The notes beneath the pieces were generated by a model. The model searched no databases and was not told the origin of the DNA. It saw only the letters and a list, made by a program, of their open reading frames with translations. A DNA stretch of 64,000 nucleotides from Coriobacteriia bacterium (GTDB lineage Bacteria > Actinomycetota > Coriobacteriia > Coriobacteriales > QAMH01): NCBI GenBank assembly GCA_003149935.1, contig QAMH01000005.1, positions 1-64,000 of the forward strand, given 5' to 3'. A program made the position numbers and the translations under genes. Position 1 is the first letter of the stretch. Each line of letters opens with the position of its first letter. This document shows positions 12,671 through 20,551 of this stretch, one piece after another.

Positions 12671-12709
12671 CGGGGATAATGTCACCGTTTACAGGTGACA
12701 TTATCCCCG
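12671..12709. terminator. Hairpin at the right end of the IS element
   Basis: A perfect 16-bp inverted repeat (12671-12686 and 12694-12709; core GATAATGTCACC) with a 7-base loop begins ten bases after the transposase stop. It has no U-run. It may stop or block read-through transcription, and it overlaps the right terminal repeat. Confidence 0.6.
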
Positions 12710-12765
12710 TCCTGCGTCACCTGCTCTGCGTCACCTGCTTGCGTCTCCCCGTCATGCCCCCATTC

Positions 12766-12780
12766 CCCCCGTCACGCTGC
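12766..12780. repeat. Outer inverted repeat flanking the IS30 element, right arm
   Basis: CCCCCGTCACGCTGC is the exact inverted copy of 11339-11353. It lies 40 bases outside the right terminal repeat of the IS. Confidence 0.7.
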
Positions 12781-12803
12781 GTGCCATATGCCATCTGAAC
12801 GGC

Positions 12804-12809
12804 TATAAT
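12804..12809 (+). promoter_or_regulatory. -10 element directly before trkH copy 1
   Basis: TATAAT is followed after nine bases by the ATG at 12819, with no ribosome site. This suggests a leaderless or nearly leaderless transcript. Confidence 0.45.
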
Positions 12810-12818
12810 CCGCGTATT

Positions 12819-15014
12819 ATGTTGCCCCGATTTCACTGGTCCGATATCACGACCGTCGGTCACTACCTTGGCGTGCTCATCCTGATGACGGGCGCGGCTA
12901 TGTGCGTGCCCGCCGTCATCGCCCTTGTTTTCGGGGAGTTTCGTCAACTTGGGGCTTTCATCGTCGGCATCGGCGTATGCCTGACCGTCGGATCAGCGCT
13001 GCGCTTCTTCAAGGCGCGTGGACTCGATCGACGTCGGGCGCTGCTTCTCGTGGGTTTTGGCTGGATTGTCATCGGCATCGTCTGCGCGGTGCCGCTGCTT
13101 TTGTCTGGCTCGTTCAGCTCGTGGTTCGATGCGCTCTTCGATTCCGTTTCGGCGCTTACCACGACGGGTGTGACGCTCGTGAACGACGTGGACTCCCTGA
13201 GCTACTCGCAGATTACCTGGCGTGTGATCATGTCGTTTGGTGGCGCGTTGACGGTTGTCGTCATTGCCATGTACTCCGGATTCTTTGGCGAAGGTTCGCG
13301 CGTCTTCATGATGAACGAGCGCCGCGATGGGGAGCGCACGCGGGCGCGCATCAGCGAGACCTGCCTTTCGGTCCTGCGCGTATACGGGAGCTTTGCCCTT
13401 GTCGGGGCACTTGCCGCGACGGTGATTTGCCTGTTTTTGGGGCTGCATCCCGTCGATGCGATCATGAACGGCTTCTGGCTTGCCCTGACCGCCATCGGCA
13501 CGGGTGGTTTCGTGCCCCATACCTCCGACCTCATCTATTACCATTCGCTTCCCTTGCAGTTTGTGCTGAGCGCCCTCATGATTGCCGGGGCGATCAGCTT
13601 TGCCGTGTACGCATACGCACGCGCTGGACGTTTCAAGCACATCAAGCGCAACGCAGAGCTACGCGTATATGCCCTGTGGATCGTGGTGCTCGTCGCCTTC
13701 GTGACATGGATCATGACGCGCGAGGACATCTTCACGAGCTTGGGTGGCCTCATGCAAAACGGCCTCTCCACGGTTATCTCCGCTGCGACCACCTGCGGCA
13801 TGCAAGCGGTCTATCCCGAGCAGATCGGCGGCACCATCACGGATGGCGTGGTCATTCTCGTCATCGTTGCGATCCTCTTTGGCGCCTGCGCGTATTCCTC
13901 GGGCGGCGGTATCAAGTTCGTGCGCATTCTGCAGGTGCTGCGCTGGATCAAGTACTCGATTCTCGTGCGCCTGGCTCCCGATAACGCACGCGTGCGTATC
14001 AAGTACGAGCACTTCGGATCGCAGACGTTGAGCTCCGAGGACGCGATGATCGCGATGACGGTCTTCATCCTGTATCTGGGTACGGCGGCACTTGGCTCCA
14101 TGGCCTTCATCGCCTTTGGCAACGATGCTCTCAACTCGGTTTTCGAGGCCATCAGCTACGTGACCAACTGCGGTATGACGACCGAAATCACGCAGGCCGG
14201 CCTACCCTTTGGACTCAAGATCGTCGCCTTGCTCCTCATGTGGGCCGGGCGCGTCGAGTTCATTGCGCTCATCGGCGCCATTGTCGGTATCCTCATTTCG
14301 TTGCATCCCGACAACCTCTTCAGTAACGACAGGTCACGTGACCTGCGCATATTCAAGCGCAAGAATAGCGGTGGATTGGCCTGGCGTAGTCGCAAGCACC
14401 AGGAATCAAAACAGCGTGGAAAGACGCTTGTCGTGGCGGGGATGCTCGTCCTCAGTCTCGGCTGCCTTGGCGTGGGCGCACCGGCGGCAAGCGCCGTCTC
14501 GAACGGTGCGCAGGTTCCCGTGCACGAGGTGGAGTCGCTGAGCAACCCCTCGACCTACAGCTCGGTGGACATCCATGCGCTGCTTTCCGCGGGCACGCGC
14601 CAGAACGACAGGGAGGTCGTCTTCACGGGCGAGGCAACGGGATCTCCCATCATTGCCGATGCCAATCATGTGTGGGTAAACGTGAAGAATGGCGGCGCGA
14701 TGGTCGGTGTCTACATGGACGCACAGCTTGCCGAGCAGATCACGCATTACGCACGCTACGAGCATACGGGTGACATGATTACCGTACAGGGCGTGTATCA
14801 CCTGGCTTGCGCCGACCATAACGGCGAGCTCGAAGTGCATGCCGAGAACATCGAGGTTAATGCCCAAGGTGAGAGCTGGACTAGTACCGTCAGTCCCGCG
14901 ATGTATGTCTTTGGCATCATTTTCATCGTGCTTGGATTTGCCCTGACGCTTTTGCGTCAGACCTTGCACGGAAGGATGCGGCTCAGGAATCTGTTCAAGT
15001 GGGAGAGAAACTGA
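12819..15014 (+). CDS. TrkH-type cation transporter fused to an extracytoplasmic domain
   Basis: 731 residues. Residues 1-510 are a TrkH/KtrB-type K+ transporter subunit with four pore-loop repeats: ALTTTGVT, AIGTGGFV, ATTCGMQ and VTNCGMT, all keeping the filter glycine. After a basic linker (FKRKNSGG...RSRKHQESKQRGK) comes a second hydrophobic segment ending APAASA, like an internal signal peptide. An extracytoplasmic domain of about 140 residues follows, then a last membrane helix and the basic tail MRLRNLFKWERN. The extra domain has an OB-like alternation and the motif YHLACADHNGELEVHA (660-675), which could bind metal or haem. The same domain is a separate gene next to the second TrkH copy at 16749. 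No TrkA partner is seen in the window. The ATG at 12819 follows TATAAT closely. Confidence 0.85.
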   Translation: MLPRFHWSDITTVGHYLGVLILMTGAAMCVPAVIALVFGEFRQLGAFIVGIGVCLTVGSALRFFKARGLDRRRALLLVGFGWIVIGIVCAVPLLLSGSFSSWFDALFDSVSALTTTGVTLVNDVDSLSYSQITWRVIMSFGGALTVVVIAMYSGFFGEGSRVFMMNERRDGERTRARISETCLSVLRVYGSFALVGALAATVICLFLGLHPVDAIMNGFWLALTAIGTGGFVPHTSDLIYYHSLPLQFVLSALMIAGAISFAVYAYARAGRFKHIKRNAELRVYALWIVVLVAFVTWIMTREDIFTSLGGLMQNGLSTVISAATTCGMQAVYPEQIGGTITDGVVILVIVAILFGACAYSSGGGIKFVRILQVLRWIKYSILVRLAPDNARVRIKYEHFGSQTLSSEDAMIAMTVFILYLGTAALGSMAFIAFGNDALNSVFEAISYVTNCGMTTEITQAGLPFGLKIVALLLMWAGRVEFIALIGAIVGILISLHPDNLFSNDRSRDLRIFKRKNSGGLAWRSRKHQESKQRGKTLVVAGMLVLSLGCLGVGAPAASAVSNGAQVPVHEVESLSNPSTYSSVDIHALLSAGTRQNDREVVFTGEATGSPIIADANHVWVNVKNGGAMVGVYMDAQLAEQITHYARYEHTGDMITVQGVYHLACADHNGELEVHAENIEVNAQGESWTSTVSPAMYVFGIIFIVLGFALTLLRQTLHGRMRLRNLFKWERN

Positions 15015-15072
15015 CGAAGCGCCGATAGGCGATTCGTTCATGGCTATAATAGGCACGGCAAGGAGGAGAGGC

Positions 15073-15210
15073 ATGAAAGCGGTATTTCAGAGGCACGTGC
15101 AAAAAAAAGGCAGTCCGGTCATCGGCATGCTTGTCGTGCTCGCCTCGATATGCGCCTTCCTCGCCTTCCTCGCCGTTGTCACGGTTATCGTGCATCTTAT
15201 CGTGATGTAG
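15073..15210 (+). CDS. 45-residue single-span membrane peptide
   Basis: An excellent AGGAGGAG site lies four bases before this ATG, and a TATAAT box lies further upstream near 15044. The peptide starts MKAVFQRHVQKKGSPVIG and continues with one membrane span (MLVVLASICAFLAFLAVVTVIV), ending HLIVM. The basic N-terminus predicts N-in orientation. It lies between the two trkH-type genes and ends nine bases before the second. Small peptides such as KdpF stabilise other K+ transport complexes, so an accessory role for the TrkH protein is a reasonable guess. I know of no named family for it. Confidence 0.65.
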   Translation: MKAVFQRHVQKKGSPVIGMLVVLASICAFLAFLAVVTVIVHLIVM

Positions 15211-15219
15211 GCGGCCATC

Positions 15220-16752
15220 TTGATTACTCGGCTTCATCTGGAGGACTGGCGTATCATCGGCCATTACCTTGGCGTGCTGATCCTGCTTGTCGCGATTGCC
15301 ATGATACCGCCCTTCATCATGTCCCTTTGCCTCTCCGAGTTCTCGACGGCAGTCGACTTCCTGCTCTCCATCGGCATCACGGGCATCGTGGGAAGCGTCT
15401 TGCTTTTCTCGAAGGTCGAGCTTGCCACGCTCGATTGGCGTCAGTCCCTCGTCATCACCGGCTTGTGCTGGGTGGTTCTTTCCGTGTTCGGCGCTTTGCC
15501 GCTTTGGATGTCGGGCCATTATGATGGGTATCTTGACGCGTTCTTCGAGTCGGTCTCGGCATTCACCACGACGGGCATGTCGCTTTGTGTCGATGTGGAT
15601 CACATGGCCCTGTCGCTTTCCGTTTGGCGCTGCCTCATGCATCTCATCGGCGGCATTGGCGTTGTCGTCATCGCGCTTGCGCTCGGTGTCTTTGGCACGG
15701 GGTCGGCGGCTGCGTCGTTGTACCATGCCGAGGCGCGCATGGGGCAAGTCATGCCCGGCATCAAGCAAACCTCGCAGTTCATTTTGAAGCTAGCCGCGGT
15801 CGTCGTCGTGGCAGGTACTCTCGTCTGCATCATTCCGTTGCTCGCTGTTGGCACGGAGCCCCTGCGCGCGGTGATTAACGGCTTTCTCGTGACGGCGGCC
15901 GCCTTCTCGACGGGAGGCATGACGAGCAGCGCTTCGGGCATCATCGCGTTCCATAGCTGGCCGCTCGAGGTTTGCGCTCTCGTGCTTGCCGCCTTTGGGT
16001 GCATTAACTTCGTGCTCTACGGTGACATATGGAAGGGCATATTCCGCAACTTCTTCAAGGACATCGAGATTCGCACGATCTTCGTCTGGGTTACGCTGCT
16101 CGCGGTGCTCATGGCCTTTGCCCTGGCGGGCTCGTATTTCACCACGACGGGGGGAGTCGTGCGGCGTGGCTTGTTCGAGGTGCTCTCGGGCGGCTTCAAC
16201 CTCGGCTTCTCGACGCTCCAGGGTGGCCAGATTCTCTTTGCCATGGGTTCGGGAGCGCTCTTCGTCATCATCTTGTCGATGACGATCTGCGGCTCCTCGT
16301 CCTCGGCATCGGGTGGCATCAAGGCGCTGCGCATCGGCATTATCGCGCGCTCCGTCGTGCAGGCCATCCGTGAGGCGCTCGCTCCCGACCGCGCGCGTCC
16401 CCGCACCTTCTACTTCCAGAAGGGCCGACATCGCCTCACGCCAGAGCTCGTGTCCTCGGCTATGATCATTTTCCTGCTCTACATGGTCACCTACGCCGTT
16501 GGCGCCATCGCCGGCATTGCCTATGGCTACGAAGCGCTGCCCGCGATTTTCGACTCCGTCTCGGCGGCATCGAACACGGGGCTTTCGTTGGGCGTCGCCG
16601 CACCCGGCATGCCCAATGGTCTCGAGATTATCTACATTTTCGAGATGTGGCTCGGTCGTCTCGAGTTCATCGCGATTCTGGCGATGGTCGTCGAGATGCT
16701 TGCCTTCCTCGTCCCGCGTCGACGCTCGAAGTGGGTACGGAGGAAAAAATGA
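15220..16752 (+). CDS. TrkH-type cation transporter, second copy
   Basis: A 510-residue membrane protein that aligns with the first 510 residues of the 12819 gene. Their starts match (MITRLHLEDWRIIGHYLGVLIL against MLPRFHWSDITTVGHYLGVLIL), which supports the TTG start at 15220. The pore loops read AFTTTGMS, FSTGGMT, NLGFST and ASNTGLS, so the filter glycines are kept but the flanks differ from copy 1 and ion preference may differ. The protein stops at VRRKK, just where copy 1 continues into its extra domain, and its TGA overlaps the ATG of the separate domain gene. The order peptide, transporter, domain protein, rsgA suggests one operon. No cytoplasmic RCK (TrkA) gene is present nearby. Confidence 0.88.
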   Translation: MITRLHLEDWRIIGHYLGVLILLVAIAMIPPFIMSLCLSEFSTAVDFLLSIGITGIVGSVLLFSKVELATLDWRQSLVITGLCWVVLSVFGALPLWMSGHYDGYLDAFFESVSAFTTTGMSLCVDVDHMALSLSVWRCLMHLIGGIGVVVIALALGVFGTGSAAASLYHAEARMGQVMPGIKQTSQFILKLAAVVVVAGTLVCIIPLLAVGTEPLRAVINGFLVTAAAFSTGGMTSSASGIIAFHSWPLEVCALVLAAFGCINFVLYGDIWKGIFRNFFKDIEIRTIFVWVTLLAVLMAFALAGSYFTTTGGVVRRGLFEVLSGGFNLGFSTLQGGQILFAMGSGALFVIILSMTICGSSSSASGGIKALRIGIIARSVVQAIREALAPDRARPRTFYFQKGRHRLTPELVSSAMIIFLLYMVTYAVGAIAGIAYGYEALPAIFDSVSAASNTGLSLGVAAPGMPNGLEIIYIFEMWLGRLEFIAILAMVVEMLAFLVPRRRSKWVRRKK

Positions 16753-17387
16753 CAGGGCGCATGACATGCGGTTTCGTTCTTGCATGCGTCCTGGCGCTCG
16801 CGGGCATGATGCTGCCCGCGTATGCCGCGCCGTCGGATATCCAAAATGTCGGCGGTGGCAACCTCGAGATCGGCTCTCTCTCGGATCGCTTCGAGTCTCT
16901 CGACAAGCTCGGGAACTCCCTGACCGACGAGGAAAACGTCGTCATCGAGACGCGCGTAGGCGTCCTGGTCTCGACGAATCGCGCCCTCAACAACAGCGAG
17001 GTGAGCTTCACGGGCGAGGCCGTGGGAGGCGTCGTCAACGCGGGCGAAGGCTACAAGTGGGCCAACATCAGCGGTACCTCAAACGCTGTCATCAGCGTCT
17101 ACCTGTCCGATGACCTTGCCAAGCTCATCCAAAACGTGGGCGACTACCATACGACGGGCACCACGCTCAAGATTACGGGCACCTATCACATCGCCTGTCC
17201 GGAGCACGAGGGCGAGCTCGACGTGCATGCATCTGCCGCCGAGGTCACAGACAACGGCGGCCCGGTGACGCACATGGTCGTGCCGGGGCGCCTTGAGGCG
17301 GCGCTGGCGCTCTGCGCGGTGGCGGGCCTGTTCCTCATGCTCTACTTGCTCGCACGGCGGTATTTCCAGAGAAAGGCGCAGACATGA
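16749..17387 (+). CDS. Exported membrane-anchored partner of TrkH (stand-alone extra domain)
   Basis: 212 residues. A signal peptide ends LPAYA near residue 26, an extracytoplasmic domain follows, and one C-terminal membrane helix (LALCAVAGLFLMLYLLARRYF) ends in a basic tail. The domain matches the C-terminal part of the 12819 protein: NSEVSFTGEAVGG against NREVVFTGEATGS, and YHIACPEHEGELDVHA (146-161) against YHLACADHNGELEVHA. Three His and one Cys are conserved between copies. I do not know a named family; the strand pattern looks OB-like. The ATG lies after GGAGG and overlaps the trkH stop (ATGA), so it is made together with the transporter and probably sits against it on the outside of the membrane. 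Confidence 0.75.
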   Translation: MTGRMTCGFVLACVLALAGMMLPAYAAPSDIQNVGGGNLEIGSLSDRFESLDKLGNSLTDEENVVIETRVGVLVSTNRALNNSEVSFTGEAVGGVVNAGEGYKWANISGTSNAVISVYLSDDLAKLIQNVGDYHTTGTTLKITGTYHIACPEHEGELDVHASAAEVTDNGGPVTHMVVPGRLEAALALCAVAGLFLMLYLLARRYFQRKAQT

Positions 17388-18367
17388 TGTCCTTTGACCG
17401 CCTCGCCTATCGCGAGTCAGCGCGCGAGGCATTCGAGGAGGCAAACGCCAAGCTCACGCGCGAGGGCAAGCCCTGCGAGCCAGGCTGCGTCATATCGCTT
17501 GACCGGGGATATCCGCTCGTGTGCACGCCGCGCATAACCGAACGTGCCGAGCTCACGACCTCCATCAAGAAGAGCGACGACAGCATCGTGGCGGTGGGGG
17601 ATTGGGTGGCGCTGCATCGTCCGCACGGCCATGAGAAAGCCGTCATCGAGTGCGTGCTGCCCCGTCGCAACGAAATCGCGCGCGTCAAACGCATCGGACG
17701 TGAGCGACAGCCGCGTCGTCAGGTGCTGGCTGCCAATGTCGACATCGTGCTCATCTGCCAGTCCCTTACGGGCGAGGGAATCGACGAGGGGCTGCTCGTT
17801 CGGCAGATGGTGGCCGTCGCGGGGTGCAAGGCGACGCCTGTCTTCGTGCTTACGAAGGGGGACATGGCGAGTGATGCCAGCATCGCGGCGACCTGCGAGC
17901 GCATTCGCCTCATCGCCCCGGAGGTGCCGCTTTTTGTGGTGTCCGTTGATGATGAGGCGTCCATCGATGAGTTGCGCGGCGTGTTCTCGCCGTTTACCAC
18001 GGGGCTGCTGTTGGGTGAGAGCGGCGTCGGCAAATCGTCGCTCGTCAACGCGCTTTTGGGCGAGGAGGCCTTGGCGACAGGCGATGTGCGCGCATCGGAC
18101 GACAAGGGGCGCCACACCACGGTGGCGCGGCGCATGATACCGCTGCCGCAGGGCGGTCTCATCATCGATGCGCCCGGTCTGCGCACGTTGCAGATTCTCG
18201 ACATGGAGACGAGTCTCAAGCTCGCCTTCGACGACATTGCGGAGGCGGCTCTGGGCTGTCGCTTTCGCGACTGCACCCATGGCGACGAGCCGGGCTGTGC
18301 CGTACGCGACGCCGTTGCACCGGAACGTCTTGAAGCGTATCGACGGCTTCTTTCGAGCGGGCGTTAG
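17384..18367 (+). CDS. rsgA: Ribosome small-subunit GTPase RsgA
   Basis: A 327-residue circularly permuted GTPase that helps late 30S maturation. An OB domain (GDWVALHRPHGHEKAVIECVLPRRNEIAR) precedes the permuted G motifs: VLTKGDM (G4), then LLLGESGVGKSSLVNALLG (G1/P-loop), then DDKGRHTT and IDAPGLR (G2/G3). The C-terminal zinc knuckle is CRFRDCTHGDEPGCAV. The ATG overlaps the stop of the preceding gene (ATGA), so it is translationally coupled to the TrkH operon, probably only by position. Confidence 0.93.
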   Translation: MMSFDRLAYRESAREAFEEANAKLTREGKPCEPGCVISLDRGYPLVCTPRITERAELTTSIKKSDDSIVAVGDWVALHRPHGHEKAVIECVLPRRNEIARVKRIGRERQPRRQVLAANVDIVLICQSLTGEGIDEGLLVRQMVAVAGCKATPVFVLTKGDMASDASIAATCERIRLIAPEVPLFVVSVDDEASIDELRGVFSPFTTGLLLGESGVGKSSLVNALLGEEALATGDVRASDDKGRHTTVARRMIPLPQGGLIIDAPGLRTLQILDMETSLKLAFDDIAEAALGCRFRDCTHGDEPGCAVRDAVAPERLEAYRRLLSSGR

Positions 18368-18428
18368 TGTTACATTATGCAAACACGTCTCGACGCGGCC
18401 TACGCGTGGCAAGTTGAGCGGAGGGCTC

Positions 18429-19088
18429 ATGAGCAAAAGCGGTAACCTGACCATCGTCTTGCAGGCAGGCGGCGAATCACGGCGCATGGGCCGCAGCAAG
18501 GCCACTGTTCCCTTCTTGGGAGAGCCGCTCATCTGGCGCGGCATCAATCGTCTGCTTCCGCTGGCAGACGAATTCATCATCACCACCAACGAGCCCGAAA
18601 ACCTCGATTTCCTCGACGATCTGGTCGAACTTGGAAAGATTCGCCTCGTCACCGATGAGTACGACCAGCGAGGTGCCCTGCGCGGCGTCTACACGGCTGT
18701 CAACGCGGCATCCAACGAGTACGTGGCGCTTGTCGCATGCGACATGATCTTCCCCTCGCGCAATCTCATAAGTGCCGAGCTCGAGGCCCTGATGGAGGAG
18801 GGTGCCGATGCGGCCGTCCCCAAGACGAAGCATGGCTACGAGCCCTTCCATGGCGTTTACCGGCGCTCGAGCTGCCTGCCCGTCATCCACGAGGCGACGG
18901 AGGCGGGCGAGGCCAAAGCAAATGCCTGGCTCGACAAGATCGACGTCGTGGAGTTCGACGGACAGCGCGTTGCTGAAGCCGAGCCGCGTGGCGGATGCTT
19001 CATCAACGTGAACACACCCGAGGAGCTTGCCGATGCCCAGGAGCGCATTCTCTCAGGCAAGATAGCCGAGCGCGAAGAGTTCGAGTAG
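18429..19088 (+). CDS. mobA: Molybdenum cofactor guanylyltransferase
   Basis: 219 residues. It shows the nucleotidyltransferase motif LQAGGESRRMGRSKATVPFLGEPL near the N-terminus and VACDMIFPS as the metal-binding segment. MobA joins GMP to molybdopterin to give the bis-MGD form used by DMSO-reductase-family enzymes, such as the oxidoreductase at 34095. The GGAGGG site fixes the ATG at 18429; the frame is open further upstream but overlaps rsgA. The final G of the stop codon is the first base of the palindromic repeat that follows. Confidence 0.85.
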   Translation: MSKSGNLTIVLQAGGESRRMGRSKATVPFLGEPLIWRGINRLLPLADEFIITTNEPENLDFLDDLVELGKIRLVTDEYDQRGALRGVYTAVNAASNEYVALVACDMIFPSRNLISAELEALMEEGADAAVPKTKHGYEPFHGVYRRSSCLPVIHEATEAGEAKANAWLDKIDVVEFDGQRVAEAEPRGGCFINVNTPEELADAQERILSGKIAEREEFE

Positions 19089-19167
19089 GGACGAGACACA
19101 TTGGACAGGTACATCTGTCTCACTGCATGCAGTGAGACAGATGTACCTGTCCAATGTGTCTCGTCCC
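19088..19167. repeat. 80-bp perfect palindrome, family member 1
   Basis: Forty bases are followed by their exact reverse complement with no loop. The arm begins GGGACGAGACACATTGGACA, continues with GGTACATCTGTCTCA and ends with CTGCA at the centre. The family core GAGACACATTGGACAGGTAC recurs in three other places in the window. It follows mobA immediately and may act as a strong bidirectional terminator. Confidence 0.9.
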
Positions 19168-19214
19168 TACAACTGTCATTTCGAGCGAAGCGCAGCGGAG
19201 TCGAGAAATCTCTC
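19168..19214. repeat. Partial TCATTTCGAGCG-type intergenic repeat
   Basis: CTGTCATTTCGAGCGAAGCG and GGAGTCGAGAAATCTCTC are present, but the right half found in the full copy at 20552-20645 is missing. Together with the palindrome before it, this makes a 127-bp direct repeat with 20467-20593; one mismatch was noticed. Confidence 0.85.
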
Positions 19215-19241
19215 ACTGTCCTATTGAGCAAATTTGCGCTA

Positions 19242-19269
19242 CTATTGAGCAAAATTGCTCAATAGGAGG
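19242..19269 (+). promoter_or_regulatory. Palindrome overlapping the ribosome site of the ATPase gene
   Basis: CTATTGAGCAA at 19242-19252 and TTGCTCAATAG at 19255-19265 are perfect 11-bp arms with a two-base centre. The last two bases are also the first two of the AGGAGG site (19264-19269). A partial direct copy of the left arm lies at 19221-19232. It may be an operator, or an RNA hairpin next to the start. Confidence 0.5.
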
Positions 19270-19273
19270 TCCA

Positions 19274-20464
19274 ATGACTCTGCCATCCTATCAACGGCCC
19301 ATCGTGAAGACGCTCGTCAAACGTATGGGGGAGCCACGTCGGTTCATCCAGATGCTCATCGGGCCCCGCCAGACGGGCAAGAGCACCGCGATTCGCCAGG
19401 CCCTCGCGCACATCGACATTCCGGTGCACACGGCGCTTGCAAGTGTTGACTTCTCGAGCCGCGATTGGCTCCGTGCGCAGTGGCAACAGGCTCGGGCCCT
19501 AATCAACGAGAGGAATCCGTCAGCCCTGCTCGTCATAGACGAGATCCAAATCGTCGACCAGTGGTCGTCCGTCGTCAAGGAGCTATGGGACGAGGATGCC
19601 TGGAGCGGGGTGGACCTGCGCGTGGTGCTGAGCGGGTCATCCTCGCTGTTGATCCAACATGGTCTCAAAGAGGGACTTACGGGACGTTTCGAGATCATCC
19701 GAAGCACGCACTGGAGCTTTTCCGAATGCGAGACCGCCTTTGGATATACCTTGGACGAGTTCCTGTTCTTTGGCGGTTACCCCGGCAGCGCTCCGTTAAA
19801 GGATGACAGGGAGCGCTGGCTTAATTACATGAACGATTCCGTCATAGAGCCGAGCATATCGAAGGACGTCGTGGCGCTGGAGGAGGTGCGCAAACCGGCC
19901 CTCATGCAGCGTCTGTTCAGGCTCGGGGCCGCAAGCTCGGCCCAGGAGCTATCCTACAGAAAGATCATGGGACAGCTCGACGATGCAGGAAACACCACCA
20001 CGCTGGCCCGTTACCTGGACCTACTCAATGACGCAGGACTGCTCTGCGGTCTGAGCAAGTTCGATCCCAAGCTCATCCGCGAAAAGGCGAGCTCGCCTCG
20101 CTTCATGGTCTACGACACGTCCCTGATGACGGCATCCTATGGCATGTACCGGGACTTCCTCCTGAGCGATGCCGAGCGCCGCGGCCATCTGGTGGAAAGC
20201 GCCGTCGGGGCGTTTCTTCTCGCGCGCTCGAAGGCCGAGCATTTCGAGGTCCATTGGTGGAGGGATGGCGCAAACGAGGTGGACTTCGTGCTTTCGCAAG
20301 GCGGGTCGACGATGGCCATAGAGGTGAAGAGCGGACGTATTAAATCGCTCAAGGGACTGACGGCTTTCGTGAACAGGTTTCCCGAGGCACGTACGCTGGT
20401 CATCGGTTCTGCCGATTGCCCTGTCGAGTCGTTCCTTCGCGGTGAGGTGCCCCTCTTTGCCTAG
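19274..20464 (+). CDS. AAA ATPase with DUF4143-type C-terminus
   Basis: A 396-residue protein. The P-loop reads GPRQTGKST near residue 29, Walker B is ALLVIDEIQ, and the sensor is VVLSGSSS. The C-terminal part (SPRFMVYDTSLMTASYG... RGHLVESAVGAFLLA... WWRDGANEVDFVLSQGGSTMAIEVKSGR) is the DUF4143 domain, with an E...D-F-V...E-V-K-S arrangement like a PD-(D/E)xK nuclease fold. Such proteins are common and scattered in bacteria and archaea; their role is not established, with stress and mobile-element links suggested. AGGAGG precedes the ATG at 19274. The gene is bracketed by 127-bp direct repeats, so it may have arrived or may be lost as a cassette. Confidence 0.85.
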   Translation: MTLPSYQRPIVKTLVKRMGEPRRFIQMLIGPRQTGKSTAIRQALAHIDIPVHTALASVDFSSRDWLRAQWQQARALINERNPSALLVIDEIQIVDQWSSVVKELWDEDAWSGVDLRVVLSGSSSLLIQHGLKEGLTGRFEIIRSTHWSFSECETAFGYTLDEFLFFGGYPGSAPLKDDRERWLNYMNDSVIEPSISKDVVALEEVRKPALMQRLFRLGAASSAQELSYRKIMGQLDDAGNTTTLARYLDLLNDAGLLCGLSKFDPKLIREKASSPRFMVYDTSLMTASYGMYRDFLLSDAERRGHLVESAVGAFLLARSKAEHFEVHWWRDGANEVDFVLSQGGSTMAIEVKSGRIKSLKGLTAFVNRFPEARTLVIGSADCPVESFLRGEVPLFA

Positions 20465-20466
20465 CT

Positions 20467-20546
20467 GGGACGAGACACATTGGACAGGTACATCTGTCTC
20501 ACTGCATGCAGTGAGACAGATGTACCTGTCCAATGTGTCTCGTCCC
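20467..20546. repeat. 80-bp perfect palindrome, family member 2
   Basis: Identical to 19088-19167. It begins two bases after the ATPase stop codon. Confidence 0.9.
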
Positions 20547-20551
20547 TACAA

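Larger units (their letters stand above)
11409..12725 (+). mobile_element. IS30-family insertion sequence
   Basis: A 21-bp perfect terminal inverted repeat (11409-11429 and 12705-12725; the left arm contains GCAGGTGACGCAGGACGGGG) brackets one IS30-type transposase gene. The total of about 1.3 kb is right for the family. No clear target duplication is visible, because both flanks are themselves repetitive. IS30 elements are known to prefer palindromic targets, which fits the outer inverted repeat here. The exact ends are inferred from the repeat alone. Confidence 0.75.

Noticed and set aside
19088..20546. CRISPR-like array made of repeated palindromes
   Set aside because: Only two copies lie close together, separated by a whole gene, and no spacer series or cas gene is present.
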